64,000 nucleotides of DNA from Phytobacter palmae (GTDB taxonomy: Bacteria > Pseudomonadota > Gammaproteobacteria > Enterobacterales > Enterobacteriaceae). Numbering within the stretch: the stretch's first letter is position 1; each line of letters opens with the position of its first letter. The stretch is from assembly GCA_900112785.1 (NCBI GenBank), contig FONB01000013.1, positions 62,001 through 126,000 of the forward strand, written 5' to 3'. This document shows positions 1 to 8,958 of the stretch, in pieces. Under the pieces are notes generated by a model. The model had not been told where the DNA came from. It ran no database searches and saw only the letters and a list, made by a program, of their open reading frames with translations. Both the position numbers and the translations under genes were made by a program.

Positions 1-118
1 CCAGCTACCCCATTTTCGTATAGGGTTTGGCGATCATTTTTTCGTTTGTCGCTGCGCTATCTCTCTTGCAGACTCAGGTTCATAACAGAATGTTATAACC
101 ATATTAAAACTACGGCAT

Positions 119-155
119 TGATAAACATTTTCAATATCATTTAACTAACTATAAT
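119..155 (+). promoter_or_regulatory. sodA promoter with Fur-like box
   Basis: A perfect TATAAT -10 hexamer lies at 150-155, about 60 bp before the sodA start. It is preceded by an AT-rich stretch at 119-141 that resembles a Fur box (GATAAACATTTTCAATATC). The arrangement closely matches the E. coli sodA promoter, which is known to be controlled by Fur, ArcA and SoxRS. Bases 1-118 upstream contain no gene I can recognise. Confidence 0.6.
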
Positions 156-213
156 GAACCAACTGATTACGCGGCGTTAACACACCTGCCGCCCGACAAT
201 AATGGAGATTAGT

Positions 214-834
214 ATGAGCTATACACTGCCATCCCTGCCTTACGCGTACGATGCACTTGAACCTCATTTCGACAAGCAGACGATGGAAATCCATCACACT
301 AAACACCACCAGACTTATGTAAATAATGCGAATGCAGCGCTGGAAAGCCTGCCAGAATTCGCCAGTCTGTCTGCTGAAGAGCTGATCACCAAACTGGACC
401 AACTGCCGGCTGATAAAAAAACCGTTCTGCGTAACAACGCGGGCGGTCATGCTAACCACAGCTTCTTCTGGAAAGGCCTGAAAAAAGGCACCACCCTGCA
501 GGGTGACCTGAAAGCGGCCATCGAGCGTGACTTCGGTTCCGTTGATAACTTCAAAGCGGAATTCGAAAAAGCAGCAGCAACCCGCTTTGGTTCTGGTTGG
601 GCGTGGCTGGTGCTGAAAGGCGACAAACTGGCTGTGGTTTCCACTGCTAACCAGGATTCCCCGCTGATGGGTGAAGCAATTTCTGGCGCCTCTGGCTTCC
701 CAATCGTAGGTCTGGATGTGTGGGAACACGCGTACTACCTGAAATTCCAGAACCGCCGCCCGGATTACATCAAAGAGTTCTGGAACGTAGTGAACTGGGA
801 CGAAGCTGCGGCGCGTTTCGCTGCGAAGAAATAA
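214..834 (+). CDS. sodA: Manganese superoxide dismutase SodA
   Basis: Cytoplasmic Mn-dependent superoxide dismutase that converts superoxide to hydrogen peroxide and oxygen. The 206-residue product has exactly the E. coli SodA length and opens [20 protein letters not shown]. The metal ligands typical of Fe/Mn SODs are visible: the His in EPHFD, the His in NHSFFW, and the Asp and His of DVWEHAYY. The ATG at 214 is preferred over an upstream in-frame codon at 202 because GGAGA at 204-208 gives a good ribosome-binding site and it matches the known N-terminus. It is monocistronic, with a terminator just downstream. The family and the gene are certain. Confidence 0.98.
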   Translation: MSYTLPSLPYAYDALEPHFDKQTMEIHHTKHHQTYVNNANAALESLPEFASLSAEELITKLDQLPADKKTVLRNNAGGHANHSFFWKGLKKGTTLQGDLKAAIERDFGSVDNFKAEFEKAAATRFGSGWAWLVLKGDKLAVVSTANQDSPLMGEAISGASGFPIVGLDVWEHAYYLKFQNRRPDYIKEFWNVVNWDEAAARFAAKK

Positions 835-869
835 TTTCGCTAAATCACCCGTTCTTGCGGGTACATCAA

Positions 870-902
870 GCCCCTGCTGGCGTCGTCAGCGGGGGTTTTT
901 TT
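870..902 (+). terminator. sodA terminator
   Basis: A GC-rich hairpin (CCCCTGCTG paired with CAGCGGGG, small bulge) is followed by a run of seven T residues, about 35 bp after the sodA stop codon. This is a typical Rho-independent terminator. Confidence 0.85.
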
Positions 903-950
903 ATGGTTGCCGATCGGCCGTTAAATCAAAAGAAACATATATCCAATTAA

Positions 951-970
951 AATGAAATATTGTTTTGATT
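951..970 (+). promoter_or_regulatory. Probable KdgR operator upstream of kdgT
   Basis: The sequence AATGAAATATTGTTTTGATT resembles the KdgR consensus (an imperfect palindrome of the form AATGAAA-N-TTTCATT). It lies about 120 bp before kdgT, which in E. coli and pectinolytic enterobacteria belongs to the KdgR regulon. The match is by eye only. Confidence 0.5.
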
Positions 971-1090
971 TTGTATGGGAGATCACTTTTCTGAGTGTGA
1001 CGACGTTCTAACATTTTGCCATCAGCGCTGGAAACGCCCGACGAAAGGGCGAGATGGCGCACCAGACTCACTGTTTTTACAGGTGGCGAA

Positions 1091-2074
1091 ATGCAAATCA
1101 AACGTGCAATAGAAAAAATTCCCGGTGGGATGATGTTGGTTCCTCTGTTTCTTGGGGCGCTGTGCCATACATTTTCGCCAGGGGCCGGAAAATACTTTGG
1201 TTCTTTCACCAATGGCATGATCACCGGTACTGTGCCGATTCTGGCGGTATGGTTTTTCTGCATGGGCGCATCGATTAAGCTCAGCGCGACCGGGACGGTA
1301 TTGCGGAAATCGGGCACGCTGGTGGTGACCAAAATCGCGGTGGCCTGGGTGGTTGCGGCGGTAGCATCACGATTGATTCCGGCTCACGGTGTGGAAGCCG
1401 GTTTCTTTGCCGGGCTGTCGACACTGGCGCTGGTGGCCTCTATGGACATGACTAACGGCGGCCTTTATGCCTCCATCATGCAGCAATATGGCACCAAAGA
1501 AGAGGCCGGGGCGTTTGTATTGATGTCGCTTGAGTCTGGACCGTTGATGACGATGGTGATTCTGGGGACAGCGGGTATCGCCTCTTTTGAGCCGCACGTA
1601 TTTGTCGGCGCGGTACTGCCGTTCCTGATTGGCTTTGCGCTGGGCAACCTCGATCCGGAGCTACGGGAATTCTTCACCCGAGCGGTGCAGACGCTGATTC
1701 CGTTTTTTGCCTTTGCGCTGGGGAATACTATCGACCTGAGCGTTATCGCACAGACCGGCTTGCCTGGTATCCTGCTGGGGCTGGCGGTGATTGTGATTAC
1801 CGGCATTCCGTTAATTATTGCTGATAAAGTGCTGGGTGGTGGGGACGGTACCGCCGGGCTTGCAGCCTCAAGTTCCGCTGGTGCGGCGGTGGCAACACCG
1901 GTACTGATTGCCGAGATGGTGCCGGAGTTTAAGGCAATGGCACCCGCCGCAACCGCTATGGTGGCTACATCGGTAATTGTGACTTCTATTCTGGTGCCGA
2001 TTCTGACCTCTCTCTGGTCACGAAAAGTCAAAGGAAATGCGGCGGTTGCAGATTTGCGCGGTGCGGTGAAATAG
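1091..2074 (+). CDS. kdgT: 2-keto-3-deoxygluconate permease KdgT
   Basis: Inner-membrane proton symporter for 2-keto-3-deoxygluconate (KDG), an intermediate of pectin and hexuronate breakdown. The 327-residue product has the same length as E. coli KdgT and starts [18 protein letters not shown]. It is very hydrophobic, with about ten predicted membrane segments. The start at 1091 is chosen over the further-upstream in-frame codon because AGGTGG precedes it and it matches the family N-terminus. A KdgR-like site lies upstream. Downstream it converges on a DapA-family gene, with a shared bidirectional terminator between them. Confidence 0.96.
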   Translation: MQIKRAIEKIPGGMMLVPLFLGALCHTFSPGAGKYFGSFTNGMITGTVPILAVWFFCMGASIKLSATGTVLRKSGTLVVTKIAVAWVVAAVASRLIPAHGVEAGFFAGLSTLALVASMDMTNGGLYASIMQQYGTKEEAGAFVLMSLESGPLMTMVILGTAGIASFEPHVFVGAVLPFLIGFALGNLDPELREFFTRAVQTLIPFFAFALGNTIDLSVIAQTGLPGILLGLAVIVITGIPLIIADKVLGGGDGTAGLAASSSAGAAVATPVLIAEMVPEFKAMAPAATAMVATSVIVTSILVPILTSLWSRKVKGNAAVADLRGAVK

Positions 2075-2092
2075 CACCGCGGCGTAAAAGAG

Positions 2093-2119
2093 AAACCGGC
2101 CTCCTCAGGCCGGTTTTTT
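2093..2119. terminator. Bidirectional terminator between kdgT and aldolase-like gene
   Basis: The stem AAACCGGCCT / AGGCCGGTTT has T-runs on both sides, so it can end both convergent transcripts. It directly abuts the stop of the minus-strand gene at 2122. Confidence 0.85.
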
Positions 2120-2121
2120 GT

Positions 2122-3018
2122 TTAGCGGCCGATACCGAAAATTTCATCAACCTGTGCACATTGCGCTGGCGTTAATTCACCGCCGGCATTGCGGGAAGTT
2201 GCGCCGCAATAGCCAAATTTCCGTGCTACCACAGTTTTAATTGTGGTAACGAAATCTTCGCCCGTTGTGTAAATTGACATGAATTTGCCAATCTCACGCT
2301 GGGCTTCATGCAGCGCAGGCAAATCGTTTTGCTTCCATGCTTCCCGTGCCCTGACAAACAGTTCCGGCATTACGTTGTTGAGCCCGGAGATAACCCCCGC
2401 ACCGCCTGCCAGCAGATTGGGAATGAAGTATTCGTCGTACCCCGACAGAACGGCGAAATCATCACGGATTTTCTCGGTAGCCAGAATGATATTGCGTGTA
2501 TGCGACTGGCAATCGACCGTATCTTTAATACCGGCAAAATTTGGAAATTCCGCTGCCAGGGTGGCGACAATTTCTGGCGTCAGATCGCAGCCGGTCCTGG
2601 CCGGAAAATTATAGGCAAACCACTTACCGTTCAGCCGTTTCCCCAGATGGCGAAAGTAGCTCAGTAATTGCGCGGCTGTTTGCCCATAGTAATAAGGGGG
2701 CAGCACCATAACGGCATCGTAACCCGTGCGGAAGGCTTCTTCTGCCATCCATTCAACGTCACTCAGGCAGGTTGAGGAAACATTTGCCACCAGGGTGCCG
2801 GGGGTCATACCGCGCACTTCCCGGATAAGCATGAGTCGTTCATCAAGGGTGAAAGAGGCAAATTCGCCGATGCTGCCCATCAGCAACACCACGTCAATTC
2901 TGGCGTCGGTCAGGCGTGAAATATGCTGTCTCAATCCGTTCAGGTCGATTTTACCGGCAGGTGTCATGGGGGTAATGGACGGGCACCAGACGCCATAAAA
3001 TTCATTTTTAATCTTCAC
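2122..3018 (-). CDS. DapA-family aldolase, probably acting on 2-keto-3-deoxy sugar acids
   Basis: A 298-residue member of the dihydrodipicolinate synthase / N-acetylneuraminate lyase superfamily (class I aldolase, TIM barrel). Visible hallmarks are the Schiff-base Lys at about residue 165 in GIKDT, the Tyr at about 136 in YNFPARTG, and the GSIGEF loop near residue 49 that replaces GTTGE of true DapA. That loop and the YNFPA signature recall E. coli YagE, a KDG aldolase. It converges on kdgT. The start is a GTG at 3018 behind a good AAGGAG. I infer cleavage of KDG or a related 2-keto-3-deoxy acid to pyruvate plus an aldehyde; the exact substrate cannot be read from the sequence. E. coli K-12 has no gene here. 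Confidence 0.85.
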   Translation of the reverse strand: MKIKNEFYGVWCPSITPMTPAGKIDLNGLRQHISRLTDARIDVVLLMGSIGEFASFTLDERLMLIREVRGMTPGTLVANVSSTCLSDVEWMAEEAFRTGYDAVMVLPPYYYGQTAAQLLSYFRHLGKRLNGKWFAYNFPARTGCDLTPEIVATLAAEFPNFAGIKDTVDCQSHTRNIILATEKIRDDFAVLSGYDEYFIPNLLAGGAGVISGLNNVMPELFVRAREAWKQNDLPALHEAQREIGKFMSIYTTGEDFVTTIKTVVARKFGYCGATSRNAGGELTPAQCAQVDEIFGIGR

Positions 3019-3175
3019 GTCACTGTCTCCTTGAATATGAAATTGCGTTTCACTTCTTTTAATTCATAGCACGTTCATATAAAACGCAGGCGTATCGGTG
3101 TCGCATTTCTGCACGATTTATTGCTAAAAAGTGTGGTCTAATATGCCGATGATGGGAGAACCCGGGAGAGAGGAA

Positions 3176-3850
3176 ATGCAGCATCCGGTGAATGTTTTTA
3201 CAGGAAAAATAAAGGATTATCAGGGCAGCAGACCCAGCGCAATTGCCAAATTGCAGTTGGAAGGCGAGTTGATGTTAACGGCGCTGGGGTTAGACGGTGA
3301 TGAGCAGGCGGATACCTCTTACCACGGCGGTCCGGACCGGGCGCTTTGTCATTATCCTCGCGAACACTACGCTCACTGGAAAACGATGTTTCCAGAACAG
3401 GCGGCGCTTTTCTTCGCCCCGGCGTTTGGCGAGAATCTCTCGACCGAAGGGCTGACGGAAAGAAATGTCTTTATCGGAGATATTTTTCGCTGGGGAAATG
3501 CGCTCATTCAGGTGACGCAGCCGCGCTCGCCCTGCTTCAAACTTAACTTTCACTTTTCCATTAGCGACATGTCTTCGCAGATGCAGGCGAGTGGGCGCGT
3601 TGGCTGGCTTTATCGGGTCATTACCGGTGGCAAAGTGAACGTCGACGCGCCGCTGGAACTGGTATCACGTAACAGCGATGTGAGCGTTCTGGATGCCGCC
3701 GCAATCGCCTGGCATATGCCGTTTGATGATGAGCAATATCGCAGATTAATGTCCGCAACGGGGCTTTCGGCCAGTTGGACAAGAACCATGCAAAATCGGC
3801 GAACCAGCGGAAAAATCGAAGATTACTCCCGACGTTTGCGGGATAAGTAG
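3176..3850 (+). CDS. yiiM: MOSC-domain protein YiiM (6-N-hydroxylaminopurine resistance)
   Basis: A 224-residue MOSC-domain protein of the same length as E. coli YiiM. In E. coli, YiiM and YcbX are molybdenum-cofactor-dependent proteins that detoxify N-hydroxylated base analogues. The conserved GDEQAD..HGGPDRALCHYP block and the cysteine in QPRSPCFKLN, the likely Mo ligand, are present. The ATG at 3176 follows GAGAGAGG and matches the E. coli N-terminus; the longer in-frame extension is rejected. It converges with cpxA. Confidence 0.95.
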   Translation: MQHPVNVFTGKIKDYQGSRPSAIAKLQLEGELMLTALGLDGDEQADTSYHGGPDRALCHYPREHYAHWKTMFPEQAALFFAPAFGENLSTEGLTERNVFIGDIFRWGNALIQVTQPRSPCFKLNFHFSISDMSSQMQASGRVGWLYRVITGGKVNVDAPLELVSRNSDVSVLDAAAIAWHMPFDDEQYRRLMSATGLSASWTRTMQNRRTSGKIEDYSRRLRDK

Positions 3851-3853
3851 CGG

Positions 3854-3883
3854 TTTCCCCCCGCCCGGTAAGGCGAGGGGAAA
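3854..3883. terminator. Hairpin between yiiM and cpxA
   Basis: The stem TTTCCCC...AGGGGAAA, with an inner CGCC/GGCG extension, fills the gap between the two convergent genes. It lacks a long T-run, so terminator strength is uncertain. Confidence 0.55.
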
Positions 3884-3886
3884 TCC

Positions 3887-5260
3887 TCAGGCACGTTTAT
3901 ACAGCGGGATCCACAACGTCAGGCGTAAACCGCCGAGTGGGCTATCGTCGGCTTTCACCCAACCGCGATGCTGCTGCATAGCGGTTTCAACGATTGCCAG
4001 TCCTAAACCTGTGCCGCCGGACGCGCGATCGCGCGCTTCATCGGTACGGTAGAACGGGCGGAAGATCTGCTCGCGATCTTCCGGGCTGACGCCCGGACCG
4101 TCATCGTCCACGTTAATGGTGATGCCGTCTTTATCGACCGAGAAATTCACTTCAATTTTGGTGTGTGAATAACGCAGCGCGTTACGGACGATATTTTCCA
4201 GCGCGCTTTCCAGCGCATTCGGGTTGCCGTACAGCGGCCACGGGCCAGGCGGGAAATTCACCGTCAGAGATTTACCCATCTGTTCTGCTTCGAACGCGGC
4301 GTTATCAAGCACCTCATTCCACAACTGATTGGCTTTGACCGTTTCGCTGACCAGCGCGTTTTTCTGCTGATTACGCGACATGACCAACAGGTCGTTGATC
4401 ATACTGTCCAGCCGCTGGGCTTCGGTTTCGATACGCTCCAGCTCTTTACTCTCGCCGCTGCGACGACGCAACAGCGCGGTGCCGAGTTGCAGTCGCGTTA
4501 ACGGTGTCCGTAATTCGTGAGAAATATCGGAGAGGAGCCGTTGCTGGGCAGTCATCATTCGCTCCAGCGCCATGACCATCTGGTTAAAACTGGTGCCTGC
4601 GGCAAGGAACTCTTGCGGCCCGGCCTCCAGCTCAGGATGCTGCCGCAAATTACCCTGTGCCACTTCATCTGCCGCGTTTTTCAACTTACGCGCGGGTTTT
4701 GCCAGGCTCCACGCCAGCCACAGCAGCAGCGGTGAGCTGATCAGCATCGTAACGATCAGCAACAGGAGAGGGCGGTCAAACAGCAGGTTGATAAAGTCAG
4801 ACTGGGAACTACTGGCTGGTCGAATAAGATAGAGCTGGTAATTATCCTCACCGTCGCGGACGGAAAAAGGCCCCACCAGCTCTACCCGACCATATTTTTT
4901 CTTTTGCGGGTGATCAGAGTTATCTGCCTGACCAATAAAGTTACGGATAATCTGCATTTCATTGCGTTCGGCGCCAATCACGCGCCCTTCGCTGGTCACC
5001 AGCAACAAACGTTGCCCCGGAGGGGCCCATTTGTCGATTGCGCGAAACAGCCTGCGCCACCACATCAAATCGTTGGGTGGATCATTGGCCAGTTCCGCTT
5101 CAACGTGCTGTTCAATCATCACGCCCTGACGTTGTTCGCTATCAAGCAACTCCGTCATCTGGCGGGAATCAAGCTTGGGAACCATCAGAACCAGCATCAG
5201 CACCAGTGCCAGCGTTAACCAGAAAATGGCGAAGATGCGGGCGGTCAAACTTCCTATCAT
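3887..5260 (-). CDS. cpxA: Envelope-stress sensor histidine kinase CpxA
   Basis: A 457-residue inner-membrane sensor kinase and phosphatase for CpxR. Two membrane segments (about residues 8-29 and 164-184) flank a periplasmic sensor domain. HAMP, HisKA and HATPase domains follow. The phosphorylated His is at 248 in SDISHELRTPLTR, and the ATP-binding boxes DDDGPGVSPEDREQIF and GGTGLGLAIV are intact. The start overlaps the cpxR stop by four bases (ATGA), indicating translational coupling in a cpxRA operon. The periplasmic inhibitor CpxP is encoded divergently next door. Confidence 0.98.
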   Translation of the reverse strand: MIGSLTARIFAIFWLTLALVLMLVLMVPKLDSRQMTELLDSEQRQGVMIEQHVEAELANDPPNDLMWWRRLFRAIDKWAPPGQRLLLVTSEGRVIGAERNEMQIIRNFIGQADNSDHPQKKKYGRVELVGPFSVRDGEDNYQLYLIRPASSSQSDFINLLFDRPLLLLIVTMLISSPLLLWLAWSLAKPARKLKNAADEVAQGNLRQHPELEAGPQEFLAAGTSFNQMVMALERMMTAQQRLLSDISHELRTPLTRLQLGTALLRRRSGESKELERIETEAQRLDSMINDLLVMSRNQQKNALVSETVKANQLWNEVLDNAAFEAEQMGKSLTVNFPPGPWPLYGNPNALESALENIVRNALRYSHTKIEVNFSVDKDGITINVDDDGPGVSPEDREQIFRPFYRTDEARDRASGGTGLGLAIVETAMQQHRGWVKADDSPLGGLRLTLWIPLYKRA

Positions 5261-5955
5261 GAAGCGGATACCATCAAGTAGCCCCGGCCTCGCAAGGTTT
5301 TAAACCACGGATGGCCATCTTTGCGGTCCGGTAACTTACGGCGCAGGTTAGAGATGTGCATATCAATCGCGCGGTCAAACGGTGTTAAGCGTTTACCCAA
5401 CACCTCCTGGCTTAAATGTTCACGCGAAACCACCTGGCCTAAATGCTGTGCCAGAAGATAGAGCAAGGTGAATTCGGTACCGGTCAGCTCCAGCGATTGA
5501 CCATCGAAACTGGCTTCCTGACGACCCGGGTTGAGGCTCAGGCCATCTACTTCCAGCGTTGGCGAACCGTTGTCGGTATTCTGCTGCTGTTCGCTCCAGT
5601 GGGAACGACGCAAAATCGCACGGATACGCGCGACCAGCTCGCGGTCGTTAAAGGGTTTCGGCAGATAGTCATCCGCGCCCAGCTCAAGGCCGAGTACGCG
5701 ATCCAGCTCGCTGCCGCGTGCAGTCAACATAATGACGGGAGTCTGGTGTGTCTGGCGTAGCTCTTTAAGGGTATCAATACCGTTTTTCTTCGGCATCATG
5801 ACGTCGAGCAAAAGCAAATCGATGCTGTCATCAAGGAGGTTGAGCGCCTGTTCCCCGTCGTGGGCAACCAGCACGTTAAAACCTTCCATGTCGAGCAGCT
5901 CTTTTAACAGGGATGTAAGCTCTCGGTCATCATCTACTAAAAGAATTTTATTCAT
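5257..5955 (-). CDS. cpxR: Response regulator CpxR
   Basis: A 232-residue OmpR/PhoB-type response regulator. The receiver domain has the acidic pocket DDD at 8-10, the phospho-acceptor Asp51 in LLLLDVMMP, and the conserved Lys in DDYLPKPF. The C-terminal winged helix ends RGRGYLMVSAS. It activates periplasmic folding and protease genes when phosphorylated by CpxA. It is the first gene of cpxRA and diverges from cpxP across a shared control region that holds a CpxR box, consistent with known autoregulation. Confidence 0.98.
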   Translation of the reverse strand: MNKILLVDDDRELTSLLKELLDMEGFNVLVAHDGEQALNLLDDSIDLLLLDVMMPKKNGIDTLKELRQTHQTPVIMLTARGSELDRVLGLELGADDYLPKPFNDRELVARIRAILRRSHWSEQQQNTDNGSPTLEVDGLSLNPGRQEASFDGQSLELTGTEFTLLYLLAQHLGQVVSREHLSQEVLGKRLTPFDRAIDMHISNLRRKLPDRKDGHPWFKTLRGRGYLMVSAS

Positions 5956-6010
5956 TGTTTAAATACCTCCGAGGCAGAAATTACGTCATCAAGGCTCGCT
6001 AATCCATGAC

Positions 6011-6025
6011 TTTACGTTGTTTTAC
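6011..6025 (-). promoter_or_regulatory. CpxR box in the cpxR-cpxP intergenic region
   Basis: On the minus strand the sequence reads GTAAA-ACAAC-GTAAA, an exact match to the CpxR consensus GTAAA-N5-GTAAA. It sits between the divergent cpxR and cpxP starts, as in E. coli. Confidence 0.9.
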
Positions 6026-6106
6026 ACCCCCTGACGCATGTTTGCAGCCTGAATCGTAGACTCATTATCGTTGATTCGCGACATAGAAAGTTTTTGGGAG
6101 CAAATG

Positions 6107-6607
6107 ATGCGCAAAGTTACCGCTGCCGTCATGGCCTCAACACTGGCGCTAAGTGCTTTTAGCCAGGCTGCTGAAGTCGTAACAGGCGATAACTGGCACC
6201 CGACTGAGGGATTCGCGCAGCGTTCCAGTCAGAGCCATATGTTCGACGGCATACAATTAACCGAACATCAGCGTCAACAGATGCGGGATCTGATGCAACA
6301 GGCGAGGCACGATAAACCTCCTGTTAATGTTAGCGAAATGGAGACAATGCATCGCCTTGTCACCGCAGAAAATTTTGATGAAGACGCTGTGCGCGTTCAG
6401 GCCGAAAAAATGGCGCAGGAACAGATAAGTCGTCAGGTTGAAATGGCGAAAGTCCGCAACCAGATGTATCACCTGCTTACTCCTGATCAGCAAGCGGTTT
6501 TGAACCAGAAACACCAACAACGGATGAGCCAACTGCGTGAAATGACGCAGATGCAGCAAAGTTCACCGTTGGGAGTATTGAGTAGTAGCACCCAGCGTTC
6601 CCGGTAG
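6107..6607 (+). CDS. cpxP: Periplasmic Cpx inhibitor and adaptor CpxP
   Basis: A 166-residue periplasmic protein of the CpxP/Spy family, identical in length to E. coli CpxP. A signal peptide ([11 protein letters not shown] to SQAAE) is followed by an all-helical domain with the family LTxxQ motifs (LTEHQRQQM and LTPDQQAVL). It dampens CpxA and delivers misfolded pilins to DegP. The ATG at 6107 is chosen because GGGAG at 6096-6100 is spaced six bases away; the ATG three bases upstream is possible but too close. Its 3'UTR carries CpxQ. Confidence 0.95.
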   Translation: MRKVTAAVMASTLALSAFSQAAEVVTGDNWHPTEGFAQRSSQSHMFDGIQLTEHQRQQMRDLMQQARHDKPPVNVSEMETMHRLVTAENFDEDAVRVQAEKMAQEQISRQVEMAKVRNQMYHLLTPDQQAVLNQKHQQRMSQLREMTQMQQSSPLGVLSSSTQRSR

Positions 6608-6625
6608 TCAGTAGTAATGAACCCT

Positions 6626-6684
6626 GTTTTCCTTGCCATAGACACCATCCCTGTCTTCCCCCTCATGATGAGGGGGTTTTTTTT
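6626..6684 (+). ncRNA. cpxQ: CpxQ sRNA from the cpxP 3'UTR
   Basis: The sequence after cpxP begins TTTTCCTTGCCATAGACACC and ends in a CCCCCTCATGATGAGGGGG hairpin with a run of eight T residues. This matches remembered E. coli and Salmonella CpxQ, an Hfq-bound roughly 58-nt sRNA released by RNase E from cpxP mRNA that represses membrane-protein mRNAs. Ends are approximate. The hairpin is also the cpxP terminator. Confidence 0.85.
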
Positions 6685-6764
6685 GCTCTGAATTCAGCCA
6701 CCTGATTTTCCTCCGATTGAGTTGCCTTTCGTTATACTACCCACAGAACAGCGTGGGAGCTTTT

Positions 6765-7649
6765 ATGATTGAATCTTATGGACGTCTGATCAGCCGCGCG
6801 GCCATCGCCGCGACGATCATGGCGTCGTCATTATTAGTCATTAAAATTTTTGCATGGTGGTACACCGGGTCGGTCAGTATTCTGGCTGCACTGGTGGACT
6901 CTCTGGTAGATATCGCCGCGTCATTAACCAATTTGCTGGTGGTGCGTTATTCGCTGCAGCCTGCGGACGACGAACATACCTTTGGACATGGAAAAGCCGA
7001 ATCGCTGGCGGCGCTGGCACAAAGCATGTTTATTTCGGGTTCGGCATTGTTCCTCTTTTTAACCGGTATTCAGCATCTGGCGAACCCTGAACCGATGCGT
7101 GCGCCCGGTATTGGCATTGTGGTGACGGTTATCGCCCTGGTCAGTACTGTGATACTCGTCACTTTTCAGCGTTGGGTTGTGCGAAAAACCCAAAGTCAGG
7201 CAGTGCGGGCAGATATGCTTCATTATCAGTCTGATGTTATGATGAACGGTGCAATTCTCATCGCCCTGGGGCTGTCATGGTATGGCTGGCATCGGGCAGA
7301 TGCTCTCTTTGCGCTGGGGATTGGTGGTTATATTTTGTACAGTGCGCTACGTATGGGTTATGAAGCGGTTCAGTCTTTACTGGATCGGGCCTTACCCGAT
7401 GCCGAACGGCAGGAAATATTCGATATAGTCACTTCCTGGCCAGGCGTAAGCGGCGCGCACGATCTTCGCACGCGGCAGTCAGGGCCGACCCGCTTTATTC
7501 AAATACATTTGGAAATGGACGATAACCTTCCGCTGGTTCAGGCGCATATTGTGGCTGAACATGTGGAGCAGGCCATTTTGCAGCGTTTTCCGGGATCAGA
7601 TGTGATTATTCACCAGGATCCCTGTTCAGTGGTACCTCAAGGACGATAA
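6765..7649 (+). CDS. fieF: Ferrous iron/zinc efflux transporter FieF
   Basis: A 294-residue cation diffusion facilitator exporting Fe(II) and Zn(II) in exchange for protons. Six membrane helices are followed by a cytoplasmic metal-binding domain. The metal-site residues are visible in DSLVDI (helix 2), [10 protein letters not shown] and [10 protein letters not shown] (helix 5). The ATG at 6765 follows GGGAGC and matches the family start; an upstream in-frame extension of 16 codons is rejected. The product is a few residues shorter than E. coli FieF (300), because the C-terminus stops at VVPQGR. Confidence 0.95.
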   Translation: MIESYGRLISRAAIAATIMASSLLVIKIFAWWYTGSVSILAALVDSLVDIAASLTNLLVVRYSLQPADDEHTFGHGKAESLAALAQSMFISGSALFLFLTGIQHLANPEPMRAPGIGIVVTVIALVSTVILVTFQRWVVRKTQSQAVRADMLHYQSDVMMNGAILIALGLSWYGWHRADALFALGIGGYILYSALRMGYEAVQSLLDRALPDAERQEIFDIVTSWPGVSGAHDLRTRQSGPTRFIQIHLEMDDNLPLVQAHIVAEHVEQAILQRFPGSDVIIHQDPCSVVPQGR

Positions 7650-7732
7650 GCGAATTAAAGCGGTGATATTTCGTTGTAAAAGAAGTGAGCCAGACCTTAT
7701 TTTTGTGTATAAATTAACGCCATATGGTCTGA

Positions 7733-7767
7733 CCTGAATCAATTCAGCAAGCCGCAGTTGATATAAT
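7733..7767 (+). promoter_or_regulatory. pfkA control region: Cra operator and -10 box
   Basis: CCTGAATCAATTCAGC at 7733-7748 is a palindromic Cra (FruR) site, identical as far as I recall to that of E. coli pfkA, which Cra represses. A TATAAT hexamer follows at 7762-7767. Confidence 0.7.
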
Positions 7768-7849
7768 ATTGCAGCATAGATGCTTACTCCCTCGCGGAGT
7801 TTCTGGCCAACAGAACATTATTTTTGCATTCCTAAGTTCAGAGGTAGTC

Positions 7850-8812
7850 ATGATTAAGAAAATCGGTGTGTTGACAAGTGGCGGTGATGCGCCGGGCATG
7901 AACGCAGCAATTCGTGGCGTGGTCCGGGCAGCATTGACTGAAGGTCTGGAAGTGGCGGGTATTTACGATGGTTATCTCGGCCTGTACGAAGACCGCATGA
8001 TTCAACTCGACCGCTATAGCGTGTCTGACATGATTAACCGTGGCGGTACATTCCTTGGTTCTGCCCGTTTCCCGGAATTCCGTGAAGAACATGTCCGCGC
8101 CGTGGCTATTGAGAACATGAAAAAGCGCGGTATTGATGCGCTGGTCGTTATTGGCGGCGACGGCTCCTATATGGGCGCGAAGCGTCTGACAGAAATGGGC
8201 TTCCCGTGCATCGGCCTGCCAGGCACTATCGATAACGATGTTGCCGGTACTGACTACACCATCGGCTACTTCACCGCTCTGCATACCGTAGTTGAAGCCA
8301 TTGACCGTCTGCGTGACACCTCTTCTTCTCACCAGCGTATTTCCATCGTCGAAGTGATGGGCCGTTACTGTGGCGACCTGACGCTGGCGGCGGCCATTGC
8401 AGGTGGTTGCGAATTTATCGTTCTGCCGGAAGTTGAGTTCAGCCGTGAAGATCTGGTGGCTGAAATCAAAGCGGGCATCGCGAAAGGTAAAAAACACGCG
8501 ATCGTCGCCATCACTGAGCACATCTGCGATATTGATGAGCTGGCGAAATACATCGAAGCTGAAACGCAGCGCGAAACCCGTGCGACTGTCCTGGGTCATA
8601 TTCAGCGCGGCGGTTCCCCGGTTCCTTACGACCGTATCCTTGCTTCCCGTATGGGCGCATACGCTATTGAACTGCTGCTGCAGGGCCACGGTGGTCGTTG
8701 TGTTGGCATCCAGAACGAGAAGATGGTCCACCATGACATCATTGATGCTATCGAGAACATGAAGCGCCCGTTCAAAGGCGACTGGCTGGAATGCGCTAAA
8801 AAACTGTATTGA
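7850..8812 (+). CDS. pfkA: 6-phosphofructokinase I PfkA
   Basis: A 320-residue ATP-dependent phosphofructokinase that commits fructose-6-phosphate to glycolysis. It has the exact E. coli length. Signatures are [15 protein letters not shown] at the N-terminus, GGDGS for ATP, and the catalytic PGTIDND motif. ATG at 7850 is preceded by GAGG, and the 27-codon upstream extension is rejected. It is monocistronic with a Cra operator upstream and a terminator downstream. Confidence 0.98.
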   Translation: MIKKIGVLTSGGDAPGMNAAIRGVVRAALTEGLEVAGIYDGYLGLYEDRMIQLDRYSVSDMINRGGTFLGSARFPEFREEHVRAVAIENMKKRGIDALVVIGGDGSYMGAKRLTEMGFPCIGLPGTIDNDVAGTDYTIGYFTALHTVVEAIDRLRDTSSSHQRISIVEVMGRYCGDLTLAAAIAGGCEFIVLPEVEFSREDLVAEIKAGIAKGKKHAIVAITEHICDIDELAKYIEAETQRETRATVLGHIQRGGSPVPYDRILASRMGAYAIELLLQGHGGRCVGIQNEKMVHHDIIDAIENMKRPFKGDWLECAKKLY

Positions 8813-8818
8813 TTACCC

Positions 8819-8846
8819 TAAACGCCTTCCTCGAGAGGGCGTTTCT
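8819..8846 (+). terminator. pfkA terminator
   Basis: The stem AAACGCC / GGGCGTTT (one G-U pair) is followed by a short T-rich tail directly after the pfkA stop. Confidence 0.75.
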
Positions 8847-8958
8847 TTGCCTCCTGTTATTTCCTTAAGTTATAGCCAATCTTTTTTTATTCTTTAATCA
8901 TTGGAGCTCTTTCTGGCAGGCTGAGCACATCAAAATACATAACCTGAGAGAGTGGGCG

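Noticed and set aside
7838-8734. 298-codon minus-strand frame opposite pfkA
   Set aside because: Antisense shadow of pfkA; product is His/Cys-rich low-plausibility sequence.
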